NCBI RefSeq assembly: GCF_000737325.1
Contig: NZ_CP011125.1
Coordinates: 3,844,001-3,908,000, forward strand
DNA length: 64,000 nucleotides
From: Sandaracinus amylolyticus
GTDB taxonomy: Bacteria > Myxococcota_A > Polyangia > Polyangiales > Sandaracinaceae
Direction of reading: 5' to 3'
A program made the position numbers and the translations under genes. Positions 7,390 to 16,026 of the stretch are shown here, piece by piece (the stretch's first letter is position 1; each line of letters begins with the position of its first letter). Under the pieces are notes generated by a model. The model ran no database searches. It worked only from the letters and a program-made list of their open reading frames with translations, and was not told the origin of the DNA.

Positions 7390-10300
7390 TCAGCGGATGT
7401 CGCGCGCTTGCACGACGTCGAAGAGGCGCTCGAGGCCGCGCACCTCGTCGGTCATGAACCCGCGCGTCGCGTCGAACGTCGCTTCGTAGTCCTCGGCGTC
7501 GAAGGTCCCGCCGGCGCCGGGCGTCGCGCGGTTGATCTCGCCGATCACGTCGAGGATCTCCTCGAGCGGCGTGCGGCCGTCGTCGGGATCCGTGAGCTGC
7601 ACGAGGTTCGCGAGGATCTGCCGGAGCGTCCTGCGCGTGTCGCGCGCCTGCACCGAGCGGATGAGCCCGAGCCCGTCGTTCGCGACGCTGTGCTCGATGT
7701 CGAGCACGCCGTCGTCGTCCATCCCGGCGACGTAGTCGAGCGCATCGGGCGCGAGCGCCTGCGACAGCGCGTGCACGAGCGGCAGGATCGTCTCGTCGTC
7801 CTCGAGCACCTGGAGCAGATCCGCGCCCGCGTAGAGCGTCGCGGCGAACGCGTCGTTCGTCGACGCTTCGTTCACGAGGTACCCGATGAGCCGCGAGAGC
7901 GCGTCGCGCGCCTCCGCGTCGTCCTGCACGCGATCGAGGAAGCGCACGCCGCTCCACACCAGCGGCGAGCGCATCATCTCCTCGGTGTCGGGCACGAGGT
8001 CGCGCGACCACTCGACGAGATCGCCCGCCGCGCGGTGCTCCGCGAGACGCTCGCGGAGGAACGGCAGGATCGTCAGCAGGATCGCGCGACCCCGCCGGTT
8101 CGTGAACGTCGCCTGATCGCCGAGCGGGCGCGTCCCGAGGAACTGCGTCGCGAGGCGATCGCGCGCGGTGCGCCACGGATCGCGCCGGTCGGGCGACGCG
8201 TCGAGATCACGATCCATGTTGCGCAAGCCGTCGAGCACGAGCAGCAGCGGCGTCACCGCGAATTCGCGCGCGCCGTCGTTGGTCGGGATCGTCGTGCGGC
8301 CGTCGCGCGTCGCGAGCCCGGCGTTGCGGGCGGGATCGATCAGGTCCATCGACGCCTCGGCGAGCACGCGCAGACCGTCGCGCCCGGGCTCGACCTCGAC
8401 GGCGTCGGTGACCGCTGCCGCGCGCTGGAGACGCTCGAGCAGTCGCCCTTCGACGAACCCGTCGGCGACGAGCTCCTCGTAGCGCATGCCGCCGTCCTGG
8501 AACGAGAAGTTCGCGCCGGTCGGGTTCGTGCGCTGGGTGAGCCAGTGCTCGCGCGACGCCCAGTGCCGGTGCAGCGCGGTGATCAGCTGACCGAAGCGGT
8601 ACTCACCCGCGTCCGAGTAGCGGAACTCGGGGCGGTGGAGCACCTCGAGCATCGGGGTCATGCCCTCGAAGAACCCGGGCTGCTCCCACGCGAAGATCGT
8701 CCCGTGGTAGGTCGCGACCACGTCGTTGCCGTGGCGGTCGAGCACCGGCGCGAAGAGCTGGCCCGCGAACGTGCTGTTGCAGTCACCGCCGTCGGCGGCA
8801 GGCGTGCACGACTCGGTGCCGGTCTCGTTCGACAGGCCCCAGAACACCAGGCGCGCCATCGCCTCGGGCGTCGGACGCCGCGTGAGACCCTCGATGCCCG
8901 AGCTCTCCTCGAGCGCGTCGTCGACGTTGATCCCGAGGAAGTCGGCAGCGTCGACCATGAAGTTGAGGAACCCGTCCTGCAGCTCGAGCTCGTAGTCGCC
9001 GAGGATCGACAGCGCGTACGCCTCCGCGACGTTGTCGATCCGGATGAGCTCGCACTCGTCCGCGGTGCCGATCAGCGGGTAGCTGAGCGGCAGCGAGATC
9101 GGCCCGATGTGCAGCGTCATGTTGAGCTTTGCGCCCGCGCGGTTGCACACCTGGACGCCGTTCAGGCCGTCGATCAGCGCGATCGTCCGCTGGAACAGGC
9201 TCTCGTTGTCCTGGGTGTCCGGCATGCTGCGATCGACGCGCTGGTCGAGCGGCATGCCGATCGGGTCGCCGTTCGGATCCGACGGGTCGTACGTGATCCG
9301 ATCGCGGTGCCGCATCAGCCCGCCGTAGACCTCGCCGAGCTGCGCCGAGCGCGGATCCGCGAACGAGCGGATCATCGCCTCCATCAGCCCCGGCTCCTGC
9401 GCGTACTCGATGCCGATCTGGATCAGGCCGTCCCAGAGCACGTTCGGCTGCTCGAGCACCGCCTCGCCGTGCATGTCGCTGCGGTCGAGCATGTAGTCCG
9501 CAGCCATCACGAGCGCCGCGGTCTCGGGCTCGTGATCGCGCATCAGCGTCTCCACCAGCGCCAGCGCGCGATCGGTGGTGTCGCGATGCATCATCTCGCT
9601 CAGCGCGTAGACCATGTCGAACATCGAGCCGCGCGACGTGTCGGGCCCTTCGTACGTCAGCGTCTCGGTGCCGTAGGTCTCGGTGAGCGTCATCTCCGGG
9701 CCGAGGATCGCGCGCACGCCGCGCGACAGCTGCAGCGCGGTCGGCGTCGTCGCGTCGAAGAGCGGGCCCGCGTCGCGCACCATCGCCGCGAGCAGCGTGC
9801 GGTCGACGTCGAGGTACTCGAAGTAGCGCGAGCCGTCGCTGCGCAGCGCGCGCCCACCGGGATCACGCGCGATCCCGGTCTCGCCCATCACGCGGAACGG
9901 GCGCGGCAGATCCGCCATCGCGCTGCCCGTCGCGTCGACGAAGCGGCCCATCACGTCGACGTCCGCGAGCCCGTCGGTGTCCATGTCGACGAAGGGCGCG
10001 ACCACCGTGCCCGACGCCGGCAGCGCGAGCCCGCGCGCATCGCGGATCAGCAGCCAGCGCGACGTGCCCGACCCGAACGCGTCCTGCTGCGTGAACATCA
10101 GCTCGCGCGCGATCTCGAGGTCGGTCTGCTCGCCCGCGGGCACCGGATCCGGCGGCTCGAGCGTCGCCATCTCGAGCGCGAGCGCGCGCTGCATCTCCTG
10201 CCACTCGCCCGCCGCGAGACCGTCCGCGGGATCCGCGGGATCATCGCTCACGACGCGCAGCGCGAGGTTCGCGAACTCGTCGAAGTCCTCGTACGCCAGC

Positions 10301-10803
10301 ACCGGGCGCACCACGCCGAGCGCGAGGCGCAGCGGGCGATATCCCTCGCGCGTCCCGATGCGCGCGAGCGCCTCCATCGCCTCGCGATCGTCGCGCAGCG
10401 TCTCGAGCAGCTCCGCGAGCAGCCGCGTGTTGCGCGGCAGTCGCTCCTCGGGCGCGTCGTAGAGCGGCAGCAGCTCGCCGAGGAAGAACCCGAGATCGTC
10501 GCCGATCGCGTCCTCGGGCAGCACCTGATCGAGCGCGCGCGCGAGGCGCTCGCGGTTCTCCATGAGCACCACGAGCTGGCGCGGCGCGTCGCCCGGCGGC
10601 TGCACCTCGCCGCGACAGACCGGCTTCCATCGTAGGCCCATCACGTCGGTCGGGTTCGCCTCCGACGCCATCCGCTCGCAGAAGACGCGGACGATCTCCT
10701 CACCGAGCGTCCCGCGCGCCGCGGGCACCCGTGTGGTGTCGAAGTGCGAGCAGCCGATCGACAGCCAGACCACCAGACAAGCGAAGAGGGCGCGCTGCCT
10801 CAT
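7390..10803 (-). CDS. Large lipoprotein of unknown function
   Basis: A 1137-residue protein. I choose ATG 10801-10803, seven codons inside the longest frame, because it gives a compact signal peptide (MRQRALFACLVVWLSIGC) with a lipobox-like SIGC ending at Cys18. The mature protein is acidic and mostly helical with many DxDxD-like loops, for example DMDTDGLADVDVMG, which may bind calcium. No known domain is recognised. The gene heads the minus-strand run that continues with the FadL-like protein and the hydrolase, which suggests an envelope role, perhaps delivery or handling of a hydrophobic substrate. That link is inference from order and a 21-base gap only. Confidence 0.7.
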   Translation of the reverse strand: MRQRALFACLVVWLSIGCSHFDTTRVPAARGTLGEEIVRVFCERMASEANPTDVMGLRWKPVCRGEVQPPGDAPRQLVVLMENRERLARALDQVLPEDAIGDDLGFFLGELLPLYDAPEERLPRNTRLLAELLETLRDDREAMEALARIGTREGYRPLRLALGVVRPVLAYEDFDEFANLALRVVSDDPADPADGLAAGEWQEMQRALALEMATLEPPDPVPAGEQTDLEIARELMFTQQDAFGSGTSRWLLIRDARGLALPASGTVVAPFVDMDTDGLADVDVMGRFVDATGSAMADLPRPFRVMGETGIARDPGGRALRSDGSRYFEYLDVDRTLLAAMVRDAGPLFDATTPTALQLSRGVRAILGPEMTLTETYGTETLTYEGPDTSRGSMFDMVYALSEMMHRDTTDRALALVETLMRDHEPETAALVMAADYMLDRSDMHGEAVLEQPNVLWDGLIQIGIEYAQEPGLMEAMIRSFADPRSAQLGEVYGGLMRHRDRITYDPSDPNGDPIGMPLDQRVDRSMPDTQDNESLFQRTIALIDGLNGVQVCNRAGAKLNMTLHIGPISLPLSYPLIGTADECELIRIDNVAEAYALSILGDYELELQDGFLNFMVDAADFLGINVDDALEESSGIEGLTRRPTPEAMARLVFWGLSNETGTESCTPAADGGDCNSTFAGQLFAPVLDRHGNDVVATYHGTIFAWEQPGFFEGMTPMLEVLHRPEFRYSDAGEYRFGQLITALHRHWASREHWLTQRTNPTGANFSFQDGGMRYEELVADGFVEGRLLERLQRAAAVTDAVEVEPGRDGLRVLAEASMDLIDPARNAGLATRDGRTTIPTNDGAREFAVTPLLLVLDGLRNMDRDLDASPDRRDPWRTARDRLATQFLGTRPLGDQATFTNRRGRAILLTILPFLRERLAEHRAAGDLVEWSRDLVPDTEEMMRSPLVWSGVRFLDRVQDDAEARDALSRLIGYLVNEASTNDAFAATLYAGADLLQVLEDDETILPLVHALSQALAPDALDYVAGMDDDGVLDIEHSVANDGLGLIRSVQARDTRRTLRQILANLVQLTDPDDGRTPLEEILDVIGEINRATPGAGGTFDAEDYEATFDATRGFMTDEVRGLERLFDVVQARDIR

Positions 10804-10824
10804 GACCCCAACCCCCGAGAGCAC

Positions 10825-11319
10825 GACGTGACGCGACGCGCGCGCGCTCGCCGACCGAGGCCGAGCGACGCGACGCGTCGTATGAGCGTGCTCACGACGT
10901 TACGCGGGGAACCCTTGATGAAACAAGGCCGGAACGGATAGGCGACGCGCTTTCTGACGCGGTGCAACAAGCCTGACGCATCGCGTTAGCCCGGCGCCGC
11001 TGTACGAGTTGAACGGCGTTCAAGATTGCTGACGCGCCGTGTCAAGTTTTTGACGCGTCCTGACCGAACGGTCAGCGATCCGCGTCGAAACCGGGACATC
11101 GACGTTGCCCTTTGCGATGCGCGGAGCGCTCCGCTAGTGACGCGCCGTGCAGCGGGAGTGCCGATTCATTCGAGCGCCTACGAAATCCGGCGGCTTTCGC
11201 GCCCATCGCGGCGTACGTCCTCGGGCCTTCGGTCGCCGTGGGTCGGACCACGGCTCGGTCGGCCCTCCGGGCGCCGCCACGATCGACACGAAATTCTTGG
11301 ATTTCCCCTACGGCTTCGA
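10825..11319. promoter_or_regulatory. Divergent regulatory region with TGACGC repeats and palindrome
   Basis: This 495-base gene-free region separates the lipoprotein gene (minus) from prmC (plus) and is clearly AT-richer than the genes. It holds four copies of TGACGC at 10955, 10974, 11030 and 11051, forming two pairs with 19- and 21-base spacing (about two helical turns). A perfect palindrome CTGACCGAACGGTCAG at 11060-11075, with seven-base arms around AA, resembles a TetR-family operator. No regulator gene of that type is in the window. No good sigma-70 pair was identified. Confidence 0.5.
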
Positions 11320-12213
11320 ATGAATCAGCACTCTGAGCGCTGGACGATCCGCCGCGTCGTGAAGTGGAGCGCCGACGACTTCGCGTCCCGCGGCATCGAG
11401 TCGGCGCGCCTCGACGCCGAGCTGCTCGTCGCGCACGCGCTCGGGCTCGATCGCGTGAAGCTCTACATGGATCTCGATCGTCCGCTCGCGCCCGACGAGC
11501 TGACGAAGATCCGCGAGCTCGTGCTGCGGCGTCGGAAGCGCGAGCCGGTCGCGTACATCCTCGGGCGCCGCGAATTCTTCGGGCGCGGCTTCGAGGTCTC
11601 ACCCGCGGTGCTGATCCCGCGGCCCGACACCGAGACGCTGATCGAGGCGGCGCTCGAGCGTCTGCCCGAGGACGCGAGCGGCGCGGTGCTCGACCTCTGC
11701 ACCGGCAGCGGCGCGATCGCGGTGACGCTCGCTGCCGAGCGCACCGGCATCGAGGTCGACGCGACCGACCTCAGCGAGGCGGCGCTCGAGGTCGCGAAGA
11801 AGAACGCGTCGAAGCTCGGCGTCGCGGAGCGGGTGCGCTTTCATCACGGCGATCTCTTCGCGGCGCTCCCGAGCCCGCGCGAGTACGCGCTTATCGCCTG
11901 CAACCCGCCGTACATCGCGGAGCACGAGCGCGCGACGCTCGCGCCCGACGTCGCGCAGCACGAGCCCGGGATGGCGCTCTTCAGCGGGCCCGAAGGGCTC
12001 GACGTGCTCCATCGGTTGTGCGCGGAGGCCCCGAAGTGGCTCGCGCCCGGCGCGTCGATCCTGATCGAGGTCGGCGCGGGACAAGCGCCGGCGGTGATCG
12101 CGCTGCTCGAGCGCGCGGGGCTCGTCGAGGGCAGGGCGCACCAGGATCTCGGCGGGCACGAGCGCGTCGTCGAAGCGCGGCGCGCTCGAAGCGGATCGCG
12201 CGCTGCGACGTAG
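11320..12213 (+). CDS. prmC: Release factor glutamine methyltransferase PrmC/HemK
   Basis: A 297-residue protein from ATG 11320. It methylates the glutamine of the GGQ motif in RF1/RF2 using S-adenosylmethionine. Visible features are the N-terminal helical RF-binding domain (residues 1-90, with DAELLVAHALGLDR), the linker hallmark YILGRREFFG, IPRPDTE, the SAM motif LDLCTGSGAIA near residue 128 and the substrate-amide NPPY motif (ACNPPYIAEHE) near residue 190. Length is normal for PrmC (about 280). The frame is open upstream to 11026, but family alignment supports this start. No prfA is next to it. The DUF547 gene follows after eight bases. Confidence 0.94.
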   Translation: MNQHSERWTIRRVVKWSADDFASRGIESARLDAELLVAHALGLDRVKLYMDLDRPLAPDELTKIRELVLRRRKREPVAYILGRREFFGRGFEVSPAVLIPRPDTETLIEAALERLPEDASGAVLDLCTGSGAIAVTLAAERTGIEVDATDLSEAALEVAKKNASKLGVAERVRFHHGDLFAALPSPREYALIACNPPYIAEHERATLAPDVAQHEPGMALFSGPEGLDVLHRLCAEAPKWLAPGASILIEVGAGQAPAVIALLERAGLVEGRAHQDLGGHERVVEARRARSGSRAAT

Positions 12214-12221
12214 TAAGAGAC

Positions 12222-12938
12222 GTGCGCGCGCTGCTGATCGCGATGGTGGTGTCGCTGGTGCCGAGCGTGGCGTCGGCGCTCGACGTCGAGCCCTGGGATC
12301 GCGTGCTGCGCGCCCACGCGCGGAACGAGGGCTTCGACTACGCGGGGCTCGCGCGCGACGAGGCGGGCCGTCGCGACCTCGCGACGTTCCTCGAGAGCGT
12401 CGCGACGATGCGCGAGGACGAGCCGCTCTCGTCGTGGCTCAACGCGTACGACGCGATCGTGGTGAGCGAGATCGTGGAGCGCTGGCCGCTCGAGAGCGTG
12501 ATGCGCGTGCCGGGGTTCTTCGATCGCGAGCGACATCGCGTCGCGGGTCGGGAGAGGACGCTCGACGACGTCGAGCATCGCGTCATCCGCGCGCGGTTCC
12601 GTGACGCGCGCGTGCATGCCGCGCTCGTGTGTGGTGCGCGATCGTGTCCGGCGCTCCATCCGCGCGCGTTCCGCGAGAGCGATCTCGACGCGACGCTCGA
12701 TCGCCTGACGCGCGCGTGGATGGTGAGCGATCGCGGGCTGCGCGTCGAGGGCGGGACCGTGAGGGCATCGGCGATCCTCACGTGGTACCGCGCGGACTTC
12801 GAGCGCGACGGCGGCGGCAGCGTGCTCGGGTGGCTCCGTCGGTACGCGCCGGAGCGGGTCCGGGGGATCTCGGATGGGACCGCGGTGGGGGAGCTCGGTT
12901 ACGACTGGTCGGTGAATCAGGCGCGAGCGCTCCGGTGA
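12222..12938 (+). CDS. Secreted DUF547 domain protein
   Basis: A 238-residue protein from GTG 12222, eight bases after the prmC stop, with the sequence TAAGAGA upstream. The first 20 residues (RALLIAMVVSLVPSVASA) form a Sec signal peptide. The remainder matches DUF547: SSWLNAYDAIVV (family FWINAYNA), VHAALVCGARSCPALHPRAF (family IHFALNCGARSCPPL) and a terminal ILTWYRADFE block. Members may be related to cysteine-type transglutaminase-like folds, and the conserved Cys pair in CGARSC is present. Biological role is unknown. Transcription with prmC is likely from the spacing. Confidence 0.85.
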   Translation: MRALLIAMVVSLVPSVASALDVEPWDRVLRAHARNEGFDYAGLARDEAGRRDLATFLESVATMREDEPLSSWLNAYDAIVVSEIVERWPLESVMRVPGFFDRERHRVAGRERTLDDVEHRVIRARFRDARVHAALVCGARSCPALHPRAFRESDLDATLDRLTRAWMVSDRGLRVEGGTVRASAILTWYRADFERDGGGSVLGWLRRYAPERVRGISDGTAVGELGYDWSVNQARALR

Positions 12939-13090
12939 GTGGCGCGGAGGAGGGCCGGTACGGCTTCGGCCCGCCCGTGGGTGAGGTGGTGGAGAGCTCG
13001 CCCCCGGTCCGCGCTCTTCGCGCGGCCCGAGCGCTCGCGCGTCGCACCGCGCTTCGCGCGTGTGTGCGCTGTCGCGCGTGAATCGTGAGC

Positions 13091-13807
13091 TCAGAGCGTC
13101 TGCGCGCGCAGCAGGAACGCGTCGCGGTTGTAGCGGTGGAAGTCGCGATCACTCTCGTAGGCCTCGTCGATGGCGCGCTCGATCGTCGGGGCTCGTGATG
13201 CGAGCCAGCGAGTGATCGCGTCGGACGTCGCGTTCGAGGTCCAGGGATCGAGCGTGGGTTGGTGCGCGAGGTCCTCGACGACGGTGAGCAGCGCCGCGCG
13301 CGCTGTGGCCGACTGCGCGAGCTCGACGTCGAAGGTCGCGAGCAGCGGCGCGAGGGGATGACCGGTGGCGAGGATCGACGAGAGCACGGTGGCCCCTCGC
13401 CACGCCGTGTCGCGGTCTCCGGTCAGCACGTCGAGCCACCACGCATCCAGCCATCGCGTGATGGCGTCCTGCTCGTCGCGAGGCCAGCACGTCCAGTCCG
13501 CGTGGCGCAGCTTGCCGAGCACGATCTGGTCATCCACGCGGAGGTCGTCGTGCGCGTCGCAGACGATCTCCAGGATCCGCGGCAGGAAGTGGCGGAAGTC
13601 GCGAGCGTCGCCCCACGTGCTCAGCGCCTTGAACGCGTAGCGGCTCAGATCTTCGGCCCTGAGATCGCGCAGCGGCGCGCGGTGCAGGCGGGCGCGATCG
13701 GCGTCGGTGACGCAGCACGGGCAACCTTCGACCGCGCGGGGGCGCGGATAGCGCGCGAACACGCGATAGAGCTGCTCGATCGCGTCGCGGAGCGCCGGGG
13801 TGATCAC
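13091..13807 (-). CDS. Conserved protein of unknown function with EGCPCC motif
   Basis: I choose GTG 13805-13807, giving 238 residues, because a longer start at 13861 would overlap the end of the upstream coxB-like gene by 32 bases. Near the N-terminus is EGCPCCVTDADRARLHRAPL, followed by LSRYAFKALSTWGD and FRHFLPRILEI. I recall the same order of motifs in uncharacterised proteins from other high-GC bacteria, so this is probably a conserved family. The CPCC pair plus a downstream Cys could bind a metal. The protein is otherwise helical and Trp-rich. It follows coxB by 22 bases on the same strand. Function is unknown. Confidence 0.65.
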   Translation of the reverse strand: MITPALRDAIEQLYRVFARYPRPRAVEGCPCCVTDADRARLHRAPLRDLRAEDLSRYAFKALSTWGDARDFRHFLPRILEIVCDAHDDLRVDDQIVLGKLRHADWTCWPRDEQDAITRWLDAWWLDVLTGDRDTAWRGATVLSSILATGHPLAPLLATFDVELAQSATARAALLTVVEDLAHQPTLDPWTSNATSDAITRWLASRAPTIERAIDEAYESDRDFHRYNRDAFLLRAQTL

Positions 13808-13829
13808 GTCGCGAGCGTAGCGCTCACGG

Positions 13830-14831
13830 TCACAGCGTGCGCAGGTACTCGAGGAGCGCATCGAGCTGCTCCTCGCTCATGCGGATGCGCGGCATCACGT
13901 CGTCGAACCCCGCGACGACGCGCGTGCCCGGCTGGAGGATCGCCTCGCGCACGTACGGCTCGTCGGTGATCACGAGCTCACCGCTCGTCGTCCGGACCTC
14001 GCGCCCGAAGAGGCCGTGGAAGCTCGGGCCCGCGAGGGCTTGCGCGCCTTCTTCACGCGCGTGGCACGCGCTGCAGCCCTTCTGCGAGAAGAGCTGCTCG
14101 CCCCACTCGAGCGTGGTGGCGGGCGCGAAGCCGAGGCAGCCCGGCGTGCTCATCCACGCGTCGAAGTCCTCGGGACGCATCACGAGGATCTCGGCGGCCA
14201 TCGTCGCGTGGCCCTGATTCGGTCCCCATCGCCCGCTCGCACCGCAGAGCTCGGCGCAGAGGATCGGCGTGCGGTACCCGATGCGCCGCGCGTCGGGCAC
14301 GGAGAGGTCGCCCTCGAGCGGGACGTCGGGGCGCTCGATCGCCTCGAACCACAGCGACGTGAACATCCCGGGCACCGCGTCGCGCTTCACGCGCAGCTCG
14401 GGCGCGAAGAACGAGTGGATCACGTCCGACGACGAGAGCACCAAGCGCACCGCGCGCCCCGCTGGGACGTGCAGCTCGTCGTCCTCGACGATGCCGTTCG
14501 GATGCTCGAATTCCCACGCCCACCGACGCGCTCGCACGCGGACGACGTACGCGTCGTCGGGCGCGATCGACTGGTCCAGATAGGCCTGGAAGCCCCAGTG
14601 GAACATCAGTGCGAACGGGACCACTGGCGCGACCACCCACGCGAGCTCGAGCGCGAGCCACGCGCGCGAGACGCTCGGTGGCGCAGCCGCGACGTCGCGC
14701 CGGCGACGGTAGCGCGCCGCGAGCGCGACGAGCCCGACGACCACGACCGCGAGCGCGATCGCCGCAGTGCCGTGGACGAACGCGAAGATGCGGTCGACCT
14801 CCGGCGCGAACGTCGAGAGCCCGGGCGGCAT
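13830..14831 (-). CDS. coxB: Cytochrome c oxidase subunit II with fused cytochrome c
   Basis: A 333-residue protein from ATG 14829-14831. Two membrane helices lie at about residues 18-40 and 58-80, followed by a periplasmic cupredoxin domain (RRWAWEFEH) and a C-terminal cytochrome c with CSACH at 253-257 and a likely distal Met in DDVMP (M313). The CuA ligands are H139, C192, E194, C196, H208 and M211. Between C196 and H208 there are eight residues more than in the usual CxExCxxxHxxM arrangement. The subunit accepts electrons from soluble cytochrome c and passes them to subunit I. No subunit I or III gene is adjacent. The frame is open upstream through the 42-bp repeats, but that part is repeat, not protein-like. 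Confidence 0.88.
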   Translation of the reverse strand: MPPGLSTFAPEVDRIFAFVHGTAAIALAVVVVGLVALAARYRRRRDVAAAPPSVSRAWLALELAWVVAPVVPFALMFHWGFQAYLDQSIAPDDAYVVRVRARRWAWEFEHPNGIVEDDELHVPAGRAVRLVLSSSDVIHSFFAPELRVKRDAVPGMFTSLWFEAIERPDVPLEGDLSVPDARRIGYRTPILCAELCGASGRWGPNQGHATMAAEILVMRPEDFDAWMSTPGCLGFAPATTLEWGEQLFSQKGCSACHAREEGAQALAGPSFHGLFGREVRTTSGELVITDEPYVREAILQPGTRVVAGFDDVMPRIRMSEEQLDALLEYLRTL

Positions 14832-14894
14832 CGGGTGCACGTGTTCGGACGCTGGGGTCGCGGAACGAGCGCGACACCTCCGGACTGCCAGCAA

Positions 14895-15140
14895 GATCGG
14901 CGCGCGCGTCGATCTCGGGTCCATCGGAGGAGGTGGAATCGCCGCGCGCGTCGAGCTCGCCTCCGCTGGAGGACGTGCGGGCGTCGCGCGCGTCGACCTC
15001 GAGTGCTCCGGAGGAGGTGAGAACGTCGCGCGCGTCGATCTCGGGTGCTCCGGAGGAGGTGGGAACGTCGCGCGCGTCGATCGGGGTGCTCCGGAGGAGG
15101 TGGGAACGTCGCGCGCGTCGATCTCGGTCCTCGCGAGGAC
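14895..15140. repeat. Degenerate tandem array of 42-bp units
   Basis: About five and a half units lie between divergent coxB and the 15238 gene. The best-preserved copies begin TCGATCTCGGGTGCTCCGGA and end GGGAACGTCGCGCGCG; one unit has lost a base (41). Each contains the palindrome CTCCGGAG. Because 42 is a multiple of three, all frames stay open, which creates a false 131-residue N-terminal extension on coxB. I see no start signal or protein-like pattern in it. The interval 14832-15237 contains no other feature I can support apart from the ribosome-binding site of the next gene. Confidence 0.8.
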
Positions 15141-15237
15141 GTGAATCGTCCACGCGCGACGCAACGCCCGCGCGGACGCTCCGATGAGCTGGGTGCGCGG
15201 CGACGAAGGTCCTCGCCGCACCACGAAGGAGACGCCC

Positions 15238-16011
15238 GTGCCGAGCCCGATCGAGATCGACCTCCGCTCCTATGCCTCGAACATCCGTGTCACCGCCGAG
15301 AGCACGATGCCGCTCGCGCGCCGCATCCACAAGGCGCTGCCGGACGACGCGACGCCGGTCCAGACGCGCTACTGCCGCGAGGTCGTCCTCGCGGCGGAGC
15401 TGGTGCAGCGGGTGAAGTCGGAGCGGGACCGCCTGGCGCCCGAGAAGCTCCGGCCGATCAAGCTCGCCTTCCAGAACGACTGGGGCGCGCTGCACGACAC
15501 GCTCGGCGGGATGAGCCGCGTCCGCGTCGGCGATCGCGGCGCCCGCGCGGCCAAGCTGCTCCAGACGCTGTTCACCGACGGGCTCGCGTTCACGCTCCTC
15601 GAGGCGGACGAAGCGTGGTCGGAGGCGAAGCGCCGCCTCGATCGCATCGACGCCGAGTCGCTCGAAGACGAGCTCACCGCGGTCGTCGGCGCCGAGGTCC
15701 TCGAGGGCGCGAAGCTCGGGACGCGCGAGCTCGCGGAAGCGATCGGCGTCGGCCGCGGCACGCGCGAGCTCGCGAGCCCCAACGGGCTCCAGGCTGCGCT
15801 CGCGGAGTTCGGCCGCGCCGTCGGCCAGTACATGCGCTCGCTGCTCGCCGACGTCGACGAGCGTGACCCCGCGACCGTGCACCGGTTCATCAAGGCCGTG
15901 GGCGCCGTCGACCTGTACCGCAGCACGCCGACGCGCGCACCGCAGAGCGAGACCCCGCCGCCGCGAGACGGCGCCCCGACGAACGGTGGAGGTGAGACCC
16001 CGGCGACGTGA
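15238..16011 (+). CDS. Helical hypothetical protein
   Basis: A 257-residue protein. GTG 15238 is chosen over an upstream frame opening at 15184 because AAGGA lies seven bases before it. The protein is mostly alpha-helical with many Arg/Glu/Leu, no signal peptide and no membrane segment. Distinctive parts are IEIDLRSYASNIRVTAEST, the middle block FQNDWGALHDTLGGMSRVRV, and a C-terminal low-complexity Pro/Thr/Gly tail of about 35 residues. No family is recognised. Its neighbour relations are a tandem repeat array upstream and a convergent BatA-like gene ending 15 bases beyond its stop. Confidence 0.65.
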   Translation: MPSPIEIDLRSYASNIRVTAESTMPLARRIHKALPDDATPVQTRYCREVVLAAELVQRVKSERDRLAPEKLRPIKLAFQNDWGALHDTLGGMSRVRVGDRGARAAKLLQTLFTDGLAFTLLEADEAWSEAKRRLDRIDAESLEDELTAVVGAEVLEGAKLGTRELAEAIGVGRGTRELASPNGLQAALAEFGRAVGQYMRSLLADVDERDPATVHRFIKAVGAVDLYRSTPTRAPQSETPPPRDGAPTNGGGETPAT

Positions 16012-16026
16012 TCGCCGCGCGCGACG

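Noticed and set aside
4132-10635. A 2167-codon open frame on the plus strand
   Set aside because: It is opposite the lipoprotein, FadL-like and hydrolase genes. Its product is almost all Arg, His, Glu, Ala and Val with no domain, the pattern of antisense frames in GC-rich DNA.
14895-15140. CRISPR array
   Set aside because: Units are contiguous tandem copies with no unique spacers, and no cas gene is in the window.
14832-15224. N-terminal extension of coxB of 131 residues
   Set aside because: It is made of the 42-bp repeat and other non-conserved sequence; a normal CoxB start with two membrane helices exists at 14831.
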